NCBI GenBank assembly: GCA_013002045.1
Contig: JABDKV010000006.1
Coordinates: 1-33,726 of the forward strand
Length of the DNA stretch: 33,726 nt
DNA from: Gammaproteobacteria bacterium
Lineage (GTDB): Bacteria; Pseudomonadota; Gammaproteobacteria; Steroidobacterales; JABDKV01
Direction: 5' to 3'
Position 1 is the first letter of the stretch, and the number at the start of each line of letters is the position of its first letter. A program made the position numbers and the translations under genes. The notes under the pieces were generated by a model. The model did not search any database. It was not told the DNA's origin and saw only the letters and a program-made list of their open reading frames with translations. Shown one piece after another: positions 9,721 to 19,781 of the stretch.

Positions 9721-10269
9721 TCAGGCAGCCTGTGGCTCCCGTTTTGGTGGTTTACGACGCCAGGCTGCAATGCCGGTCGCTGCCGGCACCATATCGATGC
9801 AATCGACCGGGCATACCGGAACACAAAGATCGCACCCGGTGCAATCGGCCATCAGCACCGTATGCATGAGCTTGGGTGCGCCAACTATGGCATCGACCGG
9901 ACAAACCAGGATGCATTTCTTGCAGCCGATGCACAGTGACTCATCGATAAGCGCGACGGTCGGTGGCGCTTCCGTTCCGTTCTCCGGGTTGAGCGGCTTG
10001 GGCTCGCGGCCAAGCAGGTCTGCCAGCGCATCGATTGTCGATTCGCCACCGGGCGGACACTGGTTGATGTCGGCGTCGCCGCGGGCGATGGCTTCAGCAT
10101 AAGGACGGCAGCCGGGATACCCGCATTGACCACACTGAGTTTGCGGTAACAGGTGGTCAATGGCGCGTGCCACCGGGTCGCCTTTCGGTTTCAGCCGCTG
10201 CGCCGCGATTCCCAGTACCAGGCTGAACACCACGGCCAATCCACCGATGACCAGCAGCGCCGTACTCAT
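9721..10269 (-). CDS. rnfB: Rnf electron transport complex subunit RnfB
   Basis: [19 protein letters not shown] plus two 4Fe-4S motifs ([24 protein letters not shown]). Confidence 0.95.
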   Translation of the reverse strand: MSTALLVIGGLAVVFSLVLGIAAQRLKPKGDPVARAIDHLLPQTQCGQCGYPGCRPYAEAIARGDADINQCPPGGESTIDALADLLGREPKPLNPENGTEAPPTVALIDESLCIGCKKCILVCPVDAIVGAPKLMHTVLMADCTGCDLCVPVCPVDCIDMVPAATGIAAWRRKPPKREPQAA

Positions 10270-10847
10270 CTGTTGGCCATCCCGGTAAAACCCATGAACG
10301 CCAGCGACATGAGCCCTGCAGTAATCAGCCCAATGGCCGCGCCCTGGAACGCAGCCGGAACATCGGCGACTTCGAGTCGCTCACGTATAGCCGCAAACAT
10401 GACCAGCACCAGGGAGAACCCGACCGCTGCACCAAAGCCGTAAAACAACGACTCAATGAAGCTGTGCGAAGCTTGCACATTTAGTAATGCGACACCCAGC
10501 ACAGCGCAGTTGGTCGTAATCAAAGGCAGATAAATCCCGAGCACCCGGTGCAGCAACGGACTGATTTTCTCGACCATGATCTCAGTGAACTGCACGACGG
10601 CAGCAATCACCAATATAAAAGCAATGATGCGCAGGTAGGCGAGGTCAAAAGGCTCCAGCAGGTATCGTTCCAGCAGGTAGCTCATCGCCGCAGACAGTGT
10701 CAGGACGAAGGTGGTTGCCAACGACATCCCGATCGCCGTTTCCAATTTACCGGACACGCCCATGAACGGGCACAGGCCGAGAAACTTGGTCAGGACGAAA
10801 TTATTGACCAGCACCGTGCCGAGCAGGATGACGACCAGTTCGCTCAC
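10266..10847 (-). CDS. rnfA: Rnf electron transport complex subunit RnfA
   Basis: [38 protein letters not shown]; operon position. Confidence 0.95.
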   Translation of the reverse strand: MSELVVILLGTVLVNNFVLTKFLGLCPFMGVSGKLETAIGMSLATTFVLTLSAAMSYLLERYLLEPFDLAYLRIIAFILVIAAVVQFTEIMVEKISPLLHRVLGIYLPLITTNCAVLGVALLNVQASHSFIESLFYGFGAAVGFSLVLVMFAAIRERLEVADVPAAFQGAAIGLITAGLMSLAFMGFTGMANR

Positions 10848-12844
10848 CGCACACGCATACCGGGTTTGGCGTTGCTGTCGGGGCTGACCAGGAAAATGTC
10901 TTCCCCACCGGGACCGGCTGCCAAAACCATGCCCTCGGATACACCGAAGCGCATCTTGCGCGGTGCCAGGTTGGCCACAACGATAACCAGCCGGTCACGT
11001 AGTTGCTCCGGTTCGTAGGCCGAGCGGATACCGGCAAATACGGTGCGCTTTTCCTCACCTGCATCCAGAGTCAGTTGTAGCAACTTGTCGGCGCCGTCGA
11101 CATAGCTGGCTTCGATGACCCGGGCCACACGCAGGTCGATCTCCAGAAACTGGTCGATGCTGATGTGTTTGTCTGCCGCCTCCGCTGCCGGCTTGTCGGG
11201 TTCCGGTTCCGTCGGCACGTCCAGTATGGCCTGTGCCTGTTTTGCCTCGATGCGCCGGATCAGGGGCTTGAATTTGCGGATTTCGCTACCCAGCAGTGGC
11301 GTCGCGACATCGTCCCAGCGGAATTCGCCGGCATTGAGGAACTCTTCGCTGGCAGCGGCGATCCCCGGCAGCACTGGCTTGAGATAGATCATCAGCGCGC
11401 GGAACAGGTTCAGTCCCTGGGTGCAGACGCCGTGCACCGCGTCGCGGTTAGCCGGATCCTTGATCGCCTGCCACGGCTTGTGTTCGTCGATATATCGGTT
11501 GGCCTCGTCTGCCAGCGACATGATCTCTCGCATCGCCCGCGAGAATTCGCGACCCTCGTACAGCCCGGCGATACGCTCGCTGGCGTCGGCGAAGCGCGTA
11601 TACAGGGGGAGATCTGGAAGTTGCTGTGCCAGGCGACCGTCGAATTGCCTGGTAATGAAGCCGGCACAACGGCTGGCGATGTTGACCAGCTTGCCTACGA
11701 CATCGGCATTGACCCGCTGCACGAAGTCGTCGAGGTTGAGATCCATGTCTTCGACACCGGCACCCAGCTTGGCGGCGTAGTAATAGCGCAGGTATTCGCC
11801 GGACAGTTTATCCAGGTACTGCCGCGCGGTGACAAAGGTCTTGCGCCGCTTGGACATTTTCTGGCCATTGATTTGCAGGAAACCATGCACGAACACCGAT
11901 GTCGGTGTGCGATAACCGGCACCTTGCAGCACTGCCGGCCAGAACAGGCAATGGAAGTAAACGATATCCTTGCCGATAAAATGATAGACCTCGGCTTCGC
12001 TGTCGGGCTTCCAGAATTCGTCGAAGTCGAGATCGTCACGCCGTTCGCAAAGGTTTTTGAAGCTGGCCATGTAACCGACCGGTGCGTCGAGCCAGACATA
12101 GAAATAATGGTCTGGCAGTCCCGGCACTTCGATGCCGAAGTAGGGTGGATCACGTGATATGTCCCAGTCCTGTAATCCCGATTCGAACCATTCCTCGAGC
12201 TTGCGCTGTACACCGTCGGGCAGACGGGTGACCCAGTCGCGTAGCATGATCTCAAAGTTTTCCAACCTGAAGAACAGGTGTTCGGATTCGCGTTCGACCG
12301 GTTTAGTGCCCGAGATGACCGAGACTGCATCGCGCAACTCCGCTGGCGCATAGGTCGCGCCACACGACTCGCAGCTGTCGCCGTACTGGTCCTCGGTGCC
12401 ACAGTTGGGGCAGGTGCCTCGAACATAGCGATCGGGCAGGAACATGCCTTCCTTTTCGTCATAGGCCTGCACAATCGTGCGTCGGGCTATGTGGCCGGCT
12501 GCATCGAGCTTGTGGAAGATGCCTTGCACCAACTCGGTATTCTCAGTCGAGTGAGTGCTATGAAAGTTGTCGAAACTGATATCGAAGCCGGCCAGGTCGG
12601 TGGTGTGCGACTCGAGGAAACCGGCGACAAGTTCCTCAGGCGAGATTCCCTGTTCACGTGCCGACAGCATGATCGGCGTGCCATGCGCGTCATCGGCGCA
12701 GACGTAAATACACTGGTGCCCGCGTAGTCGCTGGAAACGTACCCAGATGTCAGTTTGCACGAACTCGACGATGTGACCGAGATGCAGGGGACCACTGGCA
12801 TAGGGCAGGGCGCTGGTTACGAGTATTTTTCGCTGGTTCGACAT
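10844..12844 (-). CDS. metG: Methionine-tRNA ligase
   Basis: [31 protein letters not shown], zinc motif CPNCG..CESCGA, KMSKR loop, C-terminal tRNA-binding OB domain. Confidence 0.97.
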   Translation of the reverse strand: MSNQRKILVTSALPYASGPLHLGHIVEFVQTDIWVRFQRLRGHQCIYVCADDAHGTPIMLSAREQGISPEELVAGFLESHTTDLAGFDISFDNFHSTHSTENTELVQGIFHKLDAAGHIARRTIVQAYDEKEGMFLPDRYVRGTCPNCGTEDQYGDSCESCGATYAPAELRDAVSVISGTKPVERESEHLFFRLENFEIMLRDWVTRLPDGVQRKLEEWFESGLQDWDISRDPPYFGIEVPGLPDHYFYVWLDAPVGYMASFKNLCERRDDLDFDEFWKPDSEAEVYHFIGKDIVYFHCLFWPAVLQGAGYRTPTSVFVHGFLQINGQKMSKRRKTFVTARQYLDKLSGEYLRYYYAAKLGAGVEDMDLNLDDFVQRVNADVVGKLVNIASRCAGFITRQFDGRLAQQLPDLPLYTRFADASERIAGLYEGREFSRAMREIMSLADEANRYIDEHKPWQAIKDPANRDAVHGVCTQGLNLFRALMIYLKPVLPGIAAASEEFLNAGEFRWDDVATPLLGSEIRKFKPLIRRIEAKQAQAILDVPTEPEPDKPAAEAADKHISIDQFLEIDLRVARVIEASYVDGADKLLQLTLDAGEEKRTVFAGIRSAYEPEQLRDRLVIVVANLAPRKMRFGVSEGMVLAAGPGGEDIFLVSPDSNAKPGMRVR

Positions 12845-12886
12845 GATCCTGACACTATGCGTGAGCGATGCGAATTATGCCACGGT

Positions 12887-12909
12887 GCAGGAGGGGCTTC
12901 AGCCCCGAT
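12887..12909 (+). repeat. Solitary REP-like palindrome
   Basis: gcaggaggggcttcagccccgat; same GGGGC-TTCA-GCCCC hairpin as the copy at 19480-19502. Confidence 0.8.
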
Positions 12910-12965
12910 TGCGGCAACGGGAAGCGATTGCAGGCAGCAGCGAAGGACGGCCGTCGCGGCAGGCC

Positions 12966-14045
12966 TCAGGTTAGGGTTGCCGCCACATTGGCGGGTGCGT
13001 AATCCTTGAAATTATGCTTGTTAAACGCTTTCTCATAAGCGGCCTCGCCGGTGATCAGGCGTTGTTGTACCAGCCGCTTGAGCGCGTTGTCCATGGTTTG
13101 CATACCCGCCTGGGCGCTCGATTGCATGGTCGATTCGAGCTGATCGATCTTGCCCTGGCGGATCAGGTTGGCGACGGCTGAATTATTAACCAGTATTTCC
13201 AGCGCTGCGACCCGGCCTTTGCCGTCCTTGCGAGGCACGAGTTGCTGGGAAACGACACCCCGGATCGACGTCGACAGCATCGAGCGGATGTGCGACTGCT
13301 TGTCGGCCGGGAAAGTGTTAACGATACGGTCGACGGTCGGCGGCGCGCCATTGGTATGCAACGTGCCCATCACCAGAATACCGGTCTCGGCTGCGGTCAC
13401 CGCGATACTCATGGTCTCCAGGTCACGCATTTCACCGACGAGGATGACATCGGGGTCTTCACGCAAGGCCGAGTGCAGTGCCGAAGCGAAACTCTTGGTG
13501 TGGACACCAATTTCACGCTGGCTGACCAGACAACCCTTGCGCTCATGAGTGAATTCGACCGGGTCCTCGATGGTCACGATGTGACCTTTGCGGCTGTCAT
13601 TGATGTGATCGATCATCGCCGCCAGTGTGGTCGACTTGCCTGATCCGGTCTTACCGGTTACCAGCACCAGTCCCTGCTTGTGTCCACACATCTCCCGCAC
13701 CGGTCGCGGCAGGTTGAGTTCGTCCATGGTCTTCGCACGCTCGGGGATGGCGCGGAACACGGCGCCGAGTCCACCCAGGTGACGCAGGATATTTACGCGA
13801 AAGCGGCCGACGCCCGGCAGCGCATGGGCAAAATCTGCGCCATTGCCCGCTTCAAGTTCAGCGCGCGCCTTGGGCGTGATAATAGACTCGATTGATTGTC
13901 GGACCAGGTCCACGTCCAGCGGTCGGTCTTCGAATGGCATGAGTTGACCGTACTGGCGCATGCGAGGCAGGTCATTGGCCATGAAATGCAGGTCAGACGC
14001 GTCGCGCTCGACCATCAACCGCAACATGTCCTCGATACGACTCAT
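12966..14045 (-). CDS. PilT/PilU-type type IV pilus ATPase (second paralogue)
   Basis: Walker A GKTGSGKST, Asp box TIEDPVEFTHERKG, Walker B DVILVGEMRD, His box GTLHTNGAPPTVDR. Confidence 0.92.
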   Translation of the reverse strand: MSRIEDMLRLMVERDASDLHFMANDLPRMRQYGQLMPFEDRPLDVDLVRQSIESIITPKARAELEAGNGADFAHALPGVGRFRVNILRHLGGLGAVFRAIPERAKTMDELNLPRPVREMCGHKQGLVLVTGKTGSGKSTTLAAMIDHINDSRKGHIVTIEDPVEFTHERKGCLVSQREIGVHTKSFASALHSALREDPDVILVGEMRDLETMSIAVTAAETGILVMGTLHTNGAPPTVDRIVNTFPADKQSHIRSMLSTSIRGVVSQQLVPRKDGKGRVAALEILVNNSAVANLIRQGKIDQLESTMQSSAQAGMQTMDNALKRLVQQRLITGEAAYEKAFNKHNFKDYAPANVAATLT

Positions 14046-15145
14046 GCCTGGTTCACCGTGTTGGCATCGACACCTGGAGCCATGTCGATGTCAGTGACAA
14101 AGCGCTGGAAAGGTCCTTTTTCGCTGGCGTAGGTGTAAGCGTCGTTGGGATCGATTTCCTTGCGTTGGACAGCCTCAAGTAACGCCTGGTCCATTAGCTG
14201 CATACCGATGTGTTTGCCGGTCTGCAGCTGTGACGGAATCTGGTGGGTCTGTTCGGTGGCAATAAGCTTTCCGATCGCCCGGGTCATAATCATGATCTCG
14301 AGGATCGCCTTGCGACTGCGTCGGTCGGCGCTGCGACATAGCACCTGCGATACGACCGCGTTGAGATTGGTCGAAAGAAAGCTCTTGGTCTGTTCGCGCA
14401 GTTCGCTCGGCAGCGCGTCAGTGACGCGATCGATACTCTTGACCGCGCCCGTGGTGTGCATCGTGCCCAGCACCAGGTGACCGGTTTCGGCGGCGGTCAT
14501 GGCCATTGACATGGTCTCGGCATCGCGCATCTCACCGACGAGCACTACGTCAGGGTCTTCGCGTAATGCCGCCCGCAGCCCTTCAGCGAAAGACTCGATG
14601 TGCGTGCCCAGTTCACGCTGTATTACTTGCGATTTCTTACTCGGGTGTACGAATTCGATCGGGTCTTCGAGCGTGATGATGTTGAGCTGTCGATTGGTGT
14701 TGAGATGATCGACCATCGACGCCAGTGTGGTCGACTTACCGGTACCGGTGGCACCGGTGACCAGGGTCAGTCCCTGGTGATAGTCCGTCAGGTCGCGAAT
14801 CACGTCAGGCAGCCCCAGCGACTCCAGCGAAGGAATCTCGTTCGGGATAAAACGCAATACAGCGCCCACGCCGGTTTGCTTGCGAAACAGGTTGACGCGA
14901 AATCGATTGCCATCTTCGGCGACGTAGGAGAAATCGACGTCGTTTCCATCACCGAAGTTCTTGCGCTGCACCGGTGTCAGTATTTCATCGATATAACTTT
15001 CCAGTTCAGTTGCAGAGAGGTCACGGAACTTGATCGGCATCAGGTCGCCACTCATGCGCAGCATGGGGGGCACACCGACGGCCAGGTGCACATCGGAGCA
15101 GCCCTGAGCCAGGCCCAGCTTCAGGAAAGCATCAATTCGCGCCAA
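14042..15145 (-). CDS. PilT-type ATPase (first paralogue)
   Basis: Walker A GATGTGKST, Asp box TLEDPIEFVHPSKKS, Walker B DVVLVGEMRD, His box GTMHTTGAVKSIDR; C-terminal retraction motif region diverged (AIGKLIAT). Confidence 0.92.
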   Translation of the reverse strand: MARIDAFLKLGLAQGCSDVHLAVGVPPMLRMSGDLMPIKFRDLSATELESYIDEILTPVQRKNFGDGNDVDFSYVAEDGNRFRVNLFRKQTGVGAVLRFIPNEIPSLESLGLPDVIRDLTDYHQGLTLVTGATGTGKSTTLASMVDHLNTNRQLNIITLEDPIEFVHPSKKSQVIQRELGTHIESFAEGLRAALREDPDVVLVGEMRDAETMSMAMTAAETGHLVLGTMHTTGAVKSIDRVTDALPSELREQTKSFLSTNLNAVVSQVLCRSADRRSRKAILEIMIMTRAIGKLIATEQTHQIPSQLQTGKHIGMQLMDQALLEAVQRKEIDPNDAYTYASEKGPFQRFVTDIDMAPGVDANTVNQA

Positions 15146-17531
15146 CGTTGGCCTCCAGCAAGGATTCGAGATCGTCGCGCAACTCTTCCATGGACTGGTG
15201 GCGGTTGATCTTGTCTACCTCCATGACTTTGGTCGCCAGCTTGACGACGTCGGCAGGCAACTTCGGATTGGCTTCCTTGATCGGTTTGCACTTGCCCTGA
15301 ACGTGCTGGTACATGACAGCCATATGATCGCCGTCGGTATAGGGCGGTGTGCCGGTCAGCAATTCGTAAAGAATGACACCAAGGCTGTAGACGTCTGCGC
15401 GCTGGTCAACCTTCTTGCCAAGGATTTGCTCCGGTGCCATGTATTTTGGCGAGCCGATGACATAGCCGGTCTTGGTCAGCCCGGTATCACCGCCACCGTG
15501 AGCGGCTGCTACACCGAAGTCCACAACCTTGACCAGGGTCTTGTCATTGACCAGCACGTTTGCCGGCTTGAGGTCCCGGTGGACGATGCCGACCTGGTGG
15601 GCCGCGCTCATGCCATTGGCAATGTCGGCGGTGATGCGCAGCGCCCGGCTAACATCCAGCGGCTTGCGCGAGGTCATCTCGGAGCTCAGTGCATGTGAGG
15701 GGAAGTATTCCATTGAGATCGCATATAACCCGGACAGGTTGACGAAATCGTAGATGCGGATCACATTCCGGTGAGTAATCTTGCGTGAGAAGCGCAATTC
15801 GTGGACAAACCGCTGCAACATCTCCTCGTCGTCAGCTATAGCCTTGTTCAGGAACTTCAGCACCAGGCGCTCGGCGACCACGGTGTCCTCGACCAGGATC
15901 ACGGTGCCAAAGGCCCCCTTGCCGATTTGCTGAATGAACTTGTAACGGTTCTCAATCATGTCACCGACCTGCAATGCAGCCAGGTCGAGCGACGGTGGTG
16001 TGGTCTTGGCCTGGGCGATGGCCTCGTCGGCGTTGATCAGCAATGTGTGAGCCGGTTCGGCCATTTTCTCGGCCTTGATGTTCTCCGCGATCGCGGTTGC
16101 AGAGAAGCGCGCATCGAGATCCTGCTGAGCGCGCTCGGCGACATTGCGGATTTCGGCGTCGGAGTCCTGGCGTAACGGTTGTATACGCTCGACGATTCCA
16201 GTTGCTGTCGCCTCATCGGCCAGTCGGGTCAATGTGCGCATTGCCTCGACCCGCACGTCTTTTTCGGGCCGGTCGAGCAAGGGGACAATGAACGGGATAG
16301 AGTCCGACTCACCCAGCACGGCAATCGCGCGCAAGGCGGCGGGAATCGATTTTGGTTCGGCACTGAGCATGGCCTGTAATGCCGGCATAGCCTTCTTGTC
16401 GCCGATCTCGGCCAGGGCATCGGCGGCACGTTCGCGTACCCACCAGTCACTGTCGCGGGTTGCCTCGATCAGGAACTTGACGGCGCGTTCGTCCTTGGTG
16501 GCATTGATAATCTCGATGGCTGCGCGACGAATAGACTCATCGGGATCTTTGATGAGCTGCAAAGTTGCATCGACGACACGCGGGCCCCCAATCTTGGCCA
16601 ACGCGTCGACAGCACGCGAGCGCACCCACCAGTCATCGTCTTTCAAAACCTCGAGCAGTGTCTTGATCGAGCTGCTGTCACCGACTTCGTTCAGTACCTC
16701 GACCGCCGAGCGACGCGAATACTCATTCTCGCTCTTCAGTGCACCTATCAGGTGTTCAGGTGTTTTCGGATGATTGACCTTGATCAGCACCTCGACAGCC
16801 TTGTTCTGTACTTCGATCTCGGGGTCTTCCAGCAACCTGCCAAGTAACGAGATGTCGAGACCCTCGGCCATACGCGCGAGTGCTGACAGCGCGGCCTGGC
16901 GAACGATCTTGCTGCGATCGTTGAGTTGCGACTGCAACGCCCGCTGGACGTCGTCGCGACGAAAGCGGGCGAGAATGTTGATTATATGCGTCCGCACCAG
17001 CGCATCCTTGCCGGTAAGACGACTGAGCAATTCCGGCACCAGTGATTCGTTCGACATTTCCGCGACGAGTTTCATCGCGGCTTCTTTCTCACTCGGTGCC
17101 AGTTCGTATGCGTGGGTCAGCAACTTGCGTACATCAAGCTGGTCTTTGTGCGCGCCGAGTACCTGCATCAGCGTAGCTTTTGGCACATCCGGGTCGTCCA
17201 GCAGATCGAGCAGCTCGTTCGGATCGTAGGTCTTGCGGCTGGTCAGCGCCCAGGCGACCCCCGAGACGATACGCTGGTTATTGTCCTTGAGACCTTCGAT
17301 GTAGTCGGGAAGTGCTTTAGGCTCGAGTAATTCCGACAGGACTTCCACGAAGGTCAGGGTTTGACTGCGGTCAGCGTTGCCGAGGGCATCGATTACGTGT
17401 GGCACGGCCGCAGGCCCCAACGCCACGAGCTTCTTGGAGATCGCCGCGATATTGTCGGCTTCTTCGTGATGCCGCACCGATATGAGCTGATCAACCAGCT
17501 TTTCGGCCTTGTAGCTGCGCAGGAATTTCAT
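15132..17531 (-). CDS. HEAT-repeat protein with C-terminal Ser/Thr protein kinase domain
   Basis: N-terminal tandem HEAT-like repeats (e.g. DDDWWVRSRAVDALAKIG and DSDWWVRERAADALAEIG); kinase with IGKGAFGTV, VLKFL, HRDLKPANVLV, DFG, SPKYMAPEQ. Confidence 0.93.
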   Translation of the reverse strand: MKFLRSYKAEKLVDQLISVRHHEEADNIAAISKKLVALGPAAVPHVIDALGNADRSQTLTFVEVLSELLEPKALPDYIEGLKDNNQRIVSGVAWALTSRKTYDPNELLDLLDDPDVPKATLMQVLGAHKDQLDVRKLLTHAYELAPSEKEAAMKLVAEMSNESLVPELLSRLTGKDALVRTHIINILARFRRDDVQRALQSQLNDRSKIVRQAALSALARMAEGLDISLLGRLLEDPEIEVQNKAVEVLIKVNHPKTPEHLIGALKSENEYSRRSAVEVLNEVGDSSSIKTLLEVLKDDDWWVRSRAVDALAKIGGPRVVDATLQLIKDPDESIRRAAIEIINATKDERAVKFLIEATRDSDWWVRERAADALAEIGDKKAMPALQAMLSAEPKSIPAALRAIAVLGESDSIPFIVPLLDRPEKDVRVEAMRTLTRLADEATATGIVERIQPLRQDSDAEIRNVAERAQQDLDARFSATAIAENIKAEKMAEPAHTLLINADEAIAQAKTTPPSLDLAALQVGDMIENRYKFIQQIGKGAFGTVILVEDTVVAERLVLKFLNKAIADDEEMLQRFVHELRFSRKITHRNVIRIYDFVNLSGLYAISMEYFPSHALSSEMTSRKPLDVSRALRITADIANGMSAAHQVGIVHRDLKPANVLVNDKTLVKVVDFGVAAAHGGGDTGLTKTGYVIGSPKYMAPEQILGKKVDQRADVYSLGVILYELLTGTPPYTDGDHMAVMYQHVQGKCKPIKEANPKLPADVVKLATKVMEVDKINRHQSMEELRDDLESLLEANVGAN

Positions 17532-17788
17532 CTTATAGGGTGATCCGGTATTTCCTTCCCTGTTCGTGGGGCGCCGTCGAGCCGGCGCGCCGCCACTGTA
17601 TCGGTGTCAGCCCATGCGCTCGCCTGCAGATCCCAGCGGCAGCATTGTACACTCGCAGCCTGTCGTATGTGCAGGAAAGATATCTCGTTTTAGCCATCGT
17701 TGTCATTGCGCCACATTGCCAAGCCGGCATTGACATCGCAACGCCAGGTGTCTCAAATCAACACTGAATTACTCGTCCTGGAGAGCAC

Positions 17789-18874
17789 TTGACCACAATC
17801 GATACCATTCGGGCGGCCCTGAGCCGATTCGAAGACCGCTATCTCGGCACCGACCTGGTCGCGGCCGGTGTCGTCAACGCTGTCGATCTCGACGGTGATC
17901 GTGCCAGCGTGCGGCTACAGTTGGGCTTCCCCGCGAACCGATATCACGACAGCTTGCGGCAAACATTGAGCGATTTCCTGATGGCGCAGACCGGGCTGGC
18001 CTCGGTCGAGGTGCAAATCGATACGGTCATAGCCACCCATGCAGTGCGGCGCCAGCTCAAACCTATCCCAGGTGTGAGCAATGTCGTCGCGGTCGCGTCG
18101 GCGAAAGGCGGGGTCGGCAAGTCGACGACGGCGGCCAACCTGGCTGTCGCACTGGCCGCCGATGGCGCCAGCGTTGGCATACTCGACGCCGATATCTACG
18201 GTCCCAGTCAGCCGCGCATTCTGGGTCTGCAGGACCAACGGCCGAGCAGTCGCGATGGCAAAAGCCTGGAGCCGCTGGAGGCACATGGGGTGCGGTGCAT
18301 GTCGATCGGGTTCCTGGTCGATCCCGACCAGCCCATGGTGTGGCGTGGACCGATGGTGACCCAGGCCCTGACGCAGTTGTTGAGCGATACACACTGGGGT
18401 GATATCGATTATTTGATTGTCGATATGCCGCCGGGGACGGGCGATATACAGCTGACCCTGTCGCAACGTGTGCCGGTAAGTGGCGCCGTAATTGTCACTA
18501 CGCCGCAGGAGCTTGCATTGCTCGACGCGCGTAAGGGATTACAAATGTTTCGCAAAGTCGAAGTCCGGGTGCTCGGTATCGTAGAAAACATGAGTACGCA
18601 CATCTGCAGCAGCTGTGGTCACGAGGAACCGGTTTTCGGCAGTGACGGCGGTCAGCATATGGCGGAGCAGTACGACGCGCCATTTTTGGGATCATTGCCG
18701 CTGGACATACGCATTCGCGAACAGACTGACGCCGGCGTGCCCGAGGTTGCCGCGCATCCGGACAGCGCGGTGTCGGCGGCCTATTTTGATATCGCTCGTC
18801 GCATGAGTGCCGGTCTTGCGGCGGCCGGCAAGGATTACAGCCGTTTGTTCCCGAATATTGTTGTAGAGGAGTAA
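17789..18874 (+). CDS. apbC: Iron-sulfur cluster carrier protein Mrp/ApbC
   Basis: [22 protein letters not shown] deviant Walker [20 protein letters not shown] start with an upstream GGAG. Confidence 0.95.
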   Translation: MTTIDTIRAALSRFEDRYLGTDLVAAGVVNAVDLDGDRASVRLQLGFPANRYHDSLRQTLSDFLMAQTGLASVEVQIDTVIATHAVRRQLKPIPGVSNVVAVASAKGGVGKSTTAANLAVALAADGASVGILDADIYGPSQPRILGLQDQRPSSRDGKSLEPLEAHGVRCMSIGFLVDPDQPMVWRGPMVTQALTQLLSDTHWGDIDYLIVDMPPGTGDIQLTLSQRVPVSGAVIVTTPQELALLDARKGLQMFRKVEVRVLGIVENMSTHICSSCGHEEPVFGSDGGQHMAEQYDAPFLGSLPLDIRIREQTDAGVPEVAAHPDSAVSAAYFDIARRMSAGLAAAGKDYSRLFPNIVVEE

Positions 18875-18879
18875 CACCG

Positions 18880-19446
18880 ATGACGATCAAGTCTGATCGC
18901 TGGATCGAGCGTATGGCGCACGAGAACGGCATGATCGAGCCGTACGAAACCGCGCAGGTGCGTACGAACGACGGCGAGAAGGTTATCTCCTACGGGGTTT
19001 CGAGCTACGGCTACGATGTCCGTTGCGCGCCCGACTTCAAGATTTTCACCAATATCAATTCTGCCGTTGTCGATCCTAAGGCGTTCGATGAGCGTAGTTT
19101 CGTCAATGTCGAGTCTGATGTTTGCATCATCCCCCCGAATTCATTCGCGCTGGCGCGGACGGTGGAGTACTTTCGCATTCCACGCAATGTGCTCACCATT
19201 TGCCTCGGTAAGAGTACCTATGCGCGTTGCGGGATTATCGTCAACGTGACACCGCTCGAGCCGGAGTGGGAAGGTCACGTTACGCTCGAGTTCTCGAATA
19301 CGACACCACTGCCGGCGCGAATCTATGCGAATGAGGGTGTGGCGCAGATGATCTTTCTTGAGTCCGACGAGGCATGTGCAGTCTCTTACGCTGATCGCGG
19401 TGGCAAGTACCAGGGCCAGGTAGGCGTGACGCTGCCACGCGGCTAG
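18880..19446 (+). CDS. dcd: dCTP deaminase
   Basis: [13 protein letters not shown]...[23 protein letters not shown]...[50 protein letters not shown]. Confidence 0.97.
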   Translation: MTIKSDRWIERMAHENGMIEPYETAQVRTNDGEKVISYGVSSYGYDVRCAPDFKIFTNINSAVVDPKAFDERSFVNVESDVCIIPPNSFALARTVEYFRIPRNVLTICLGKSTYARCGIIVNVTPLEPEWEGHVTLEFSNTTPLPARIYANEGVAQMIFLESDEACAVSYADRGGKYQGQVGVTLPRG

Positions 19447-19479
19447 TCCGTCCCGTCCGCGCATGGCGGCGCAGCCGCC

Positions 19480-19781
19480 GTAGGAGGGGCTTCAGCCCCG
19501 ATTCTTTCAAACGTAATCATCACCCGGAAGAATCGCGGCTGAAGCCGCTCCCACGCGCGCTTGCGCGCGCCCTTCTTTCCCCCGTAGGAGCGGCTTCAGC
19601 CGCGATGGATCGCGTAGCGATCCGTAGGAGGGACTTCAGTCCCGACCTCTTTCTTTCTCGCGTCGCCGTGACACCGTCGTCAGAAAGAATCGCGGCTGAA
19701 GCCGCTCCTACGGGGAGGGGATCGCGGCTGAAGCCGCTCCTACGGGGGAGGGAAAAGAATCGCGGGTGGAGTCGCTGTTAC
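19480..19781. repeat. REP-like palindrome cluster B (copies at 19480-19502, 19532-19554, 19584-19606, 19623-19645, 19689-19711, 19721-19743, and a degenerate copy at 19759-19781)
   Basis: Direct reading of gtaggagcggcttcagccgcgat-like units in both orientations. Confidence 0.92.

Noticed and set aside
11165-12157. 330-aa plus-strand ORF inside metG
   Set aside because: Antisense to the well-supported metG; no recognisable domain; expected in high-GC DNA.
19480-19781. Possible CRISPR array
   Set aside because: Units are palindromic, in both orientations, irregularly spaced and without uniform spacers or cas genes; REP-like elements fit better.
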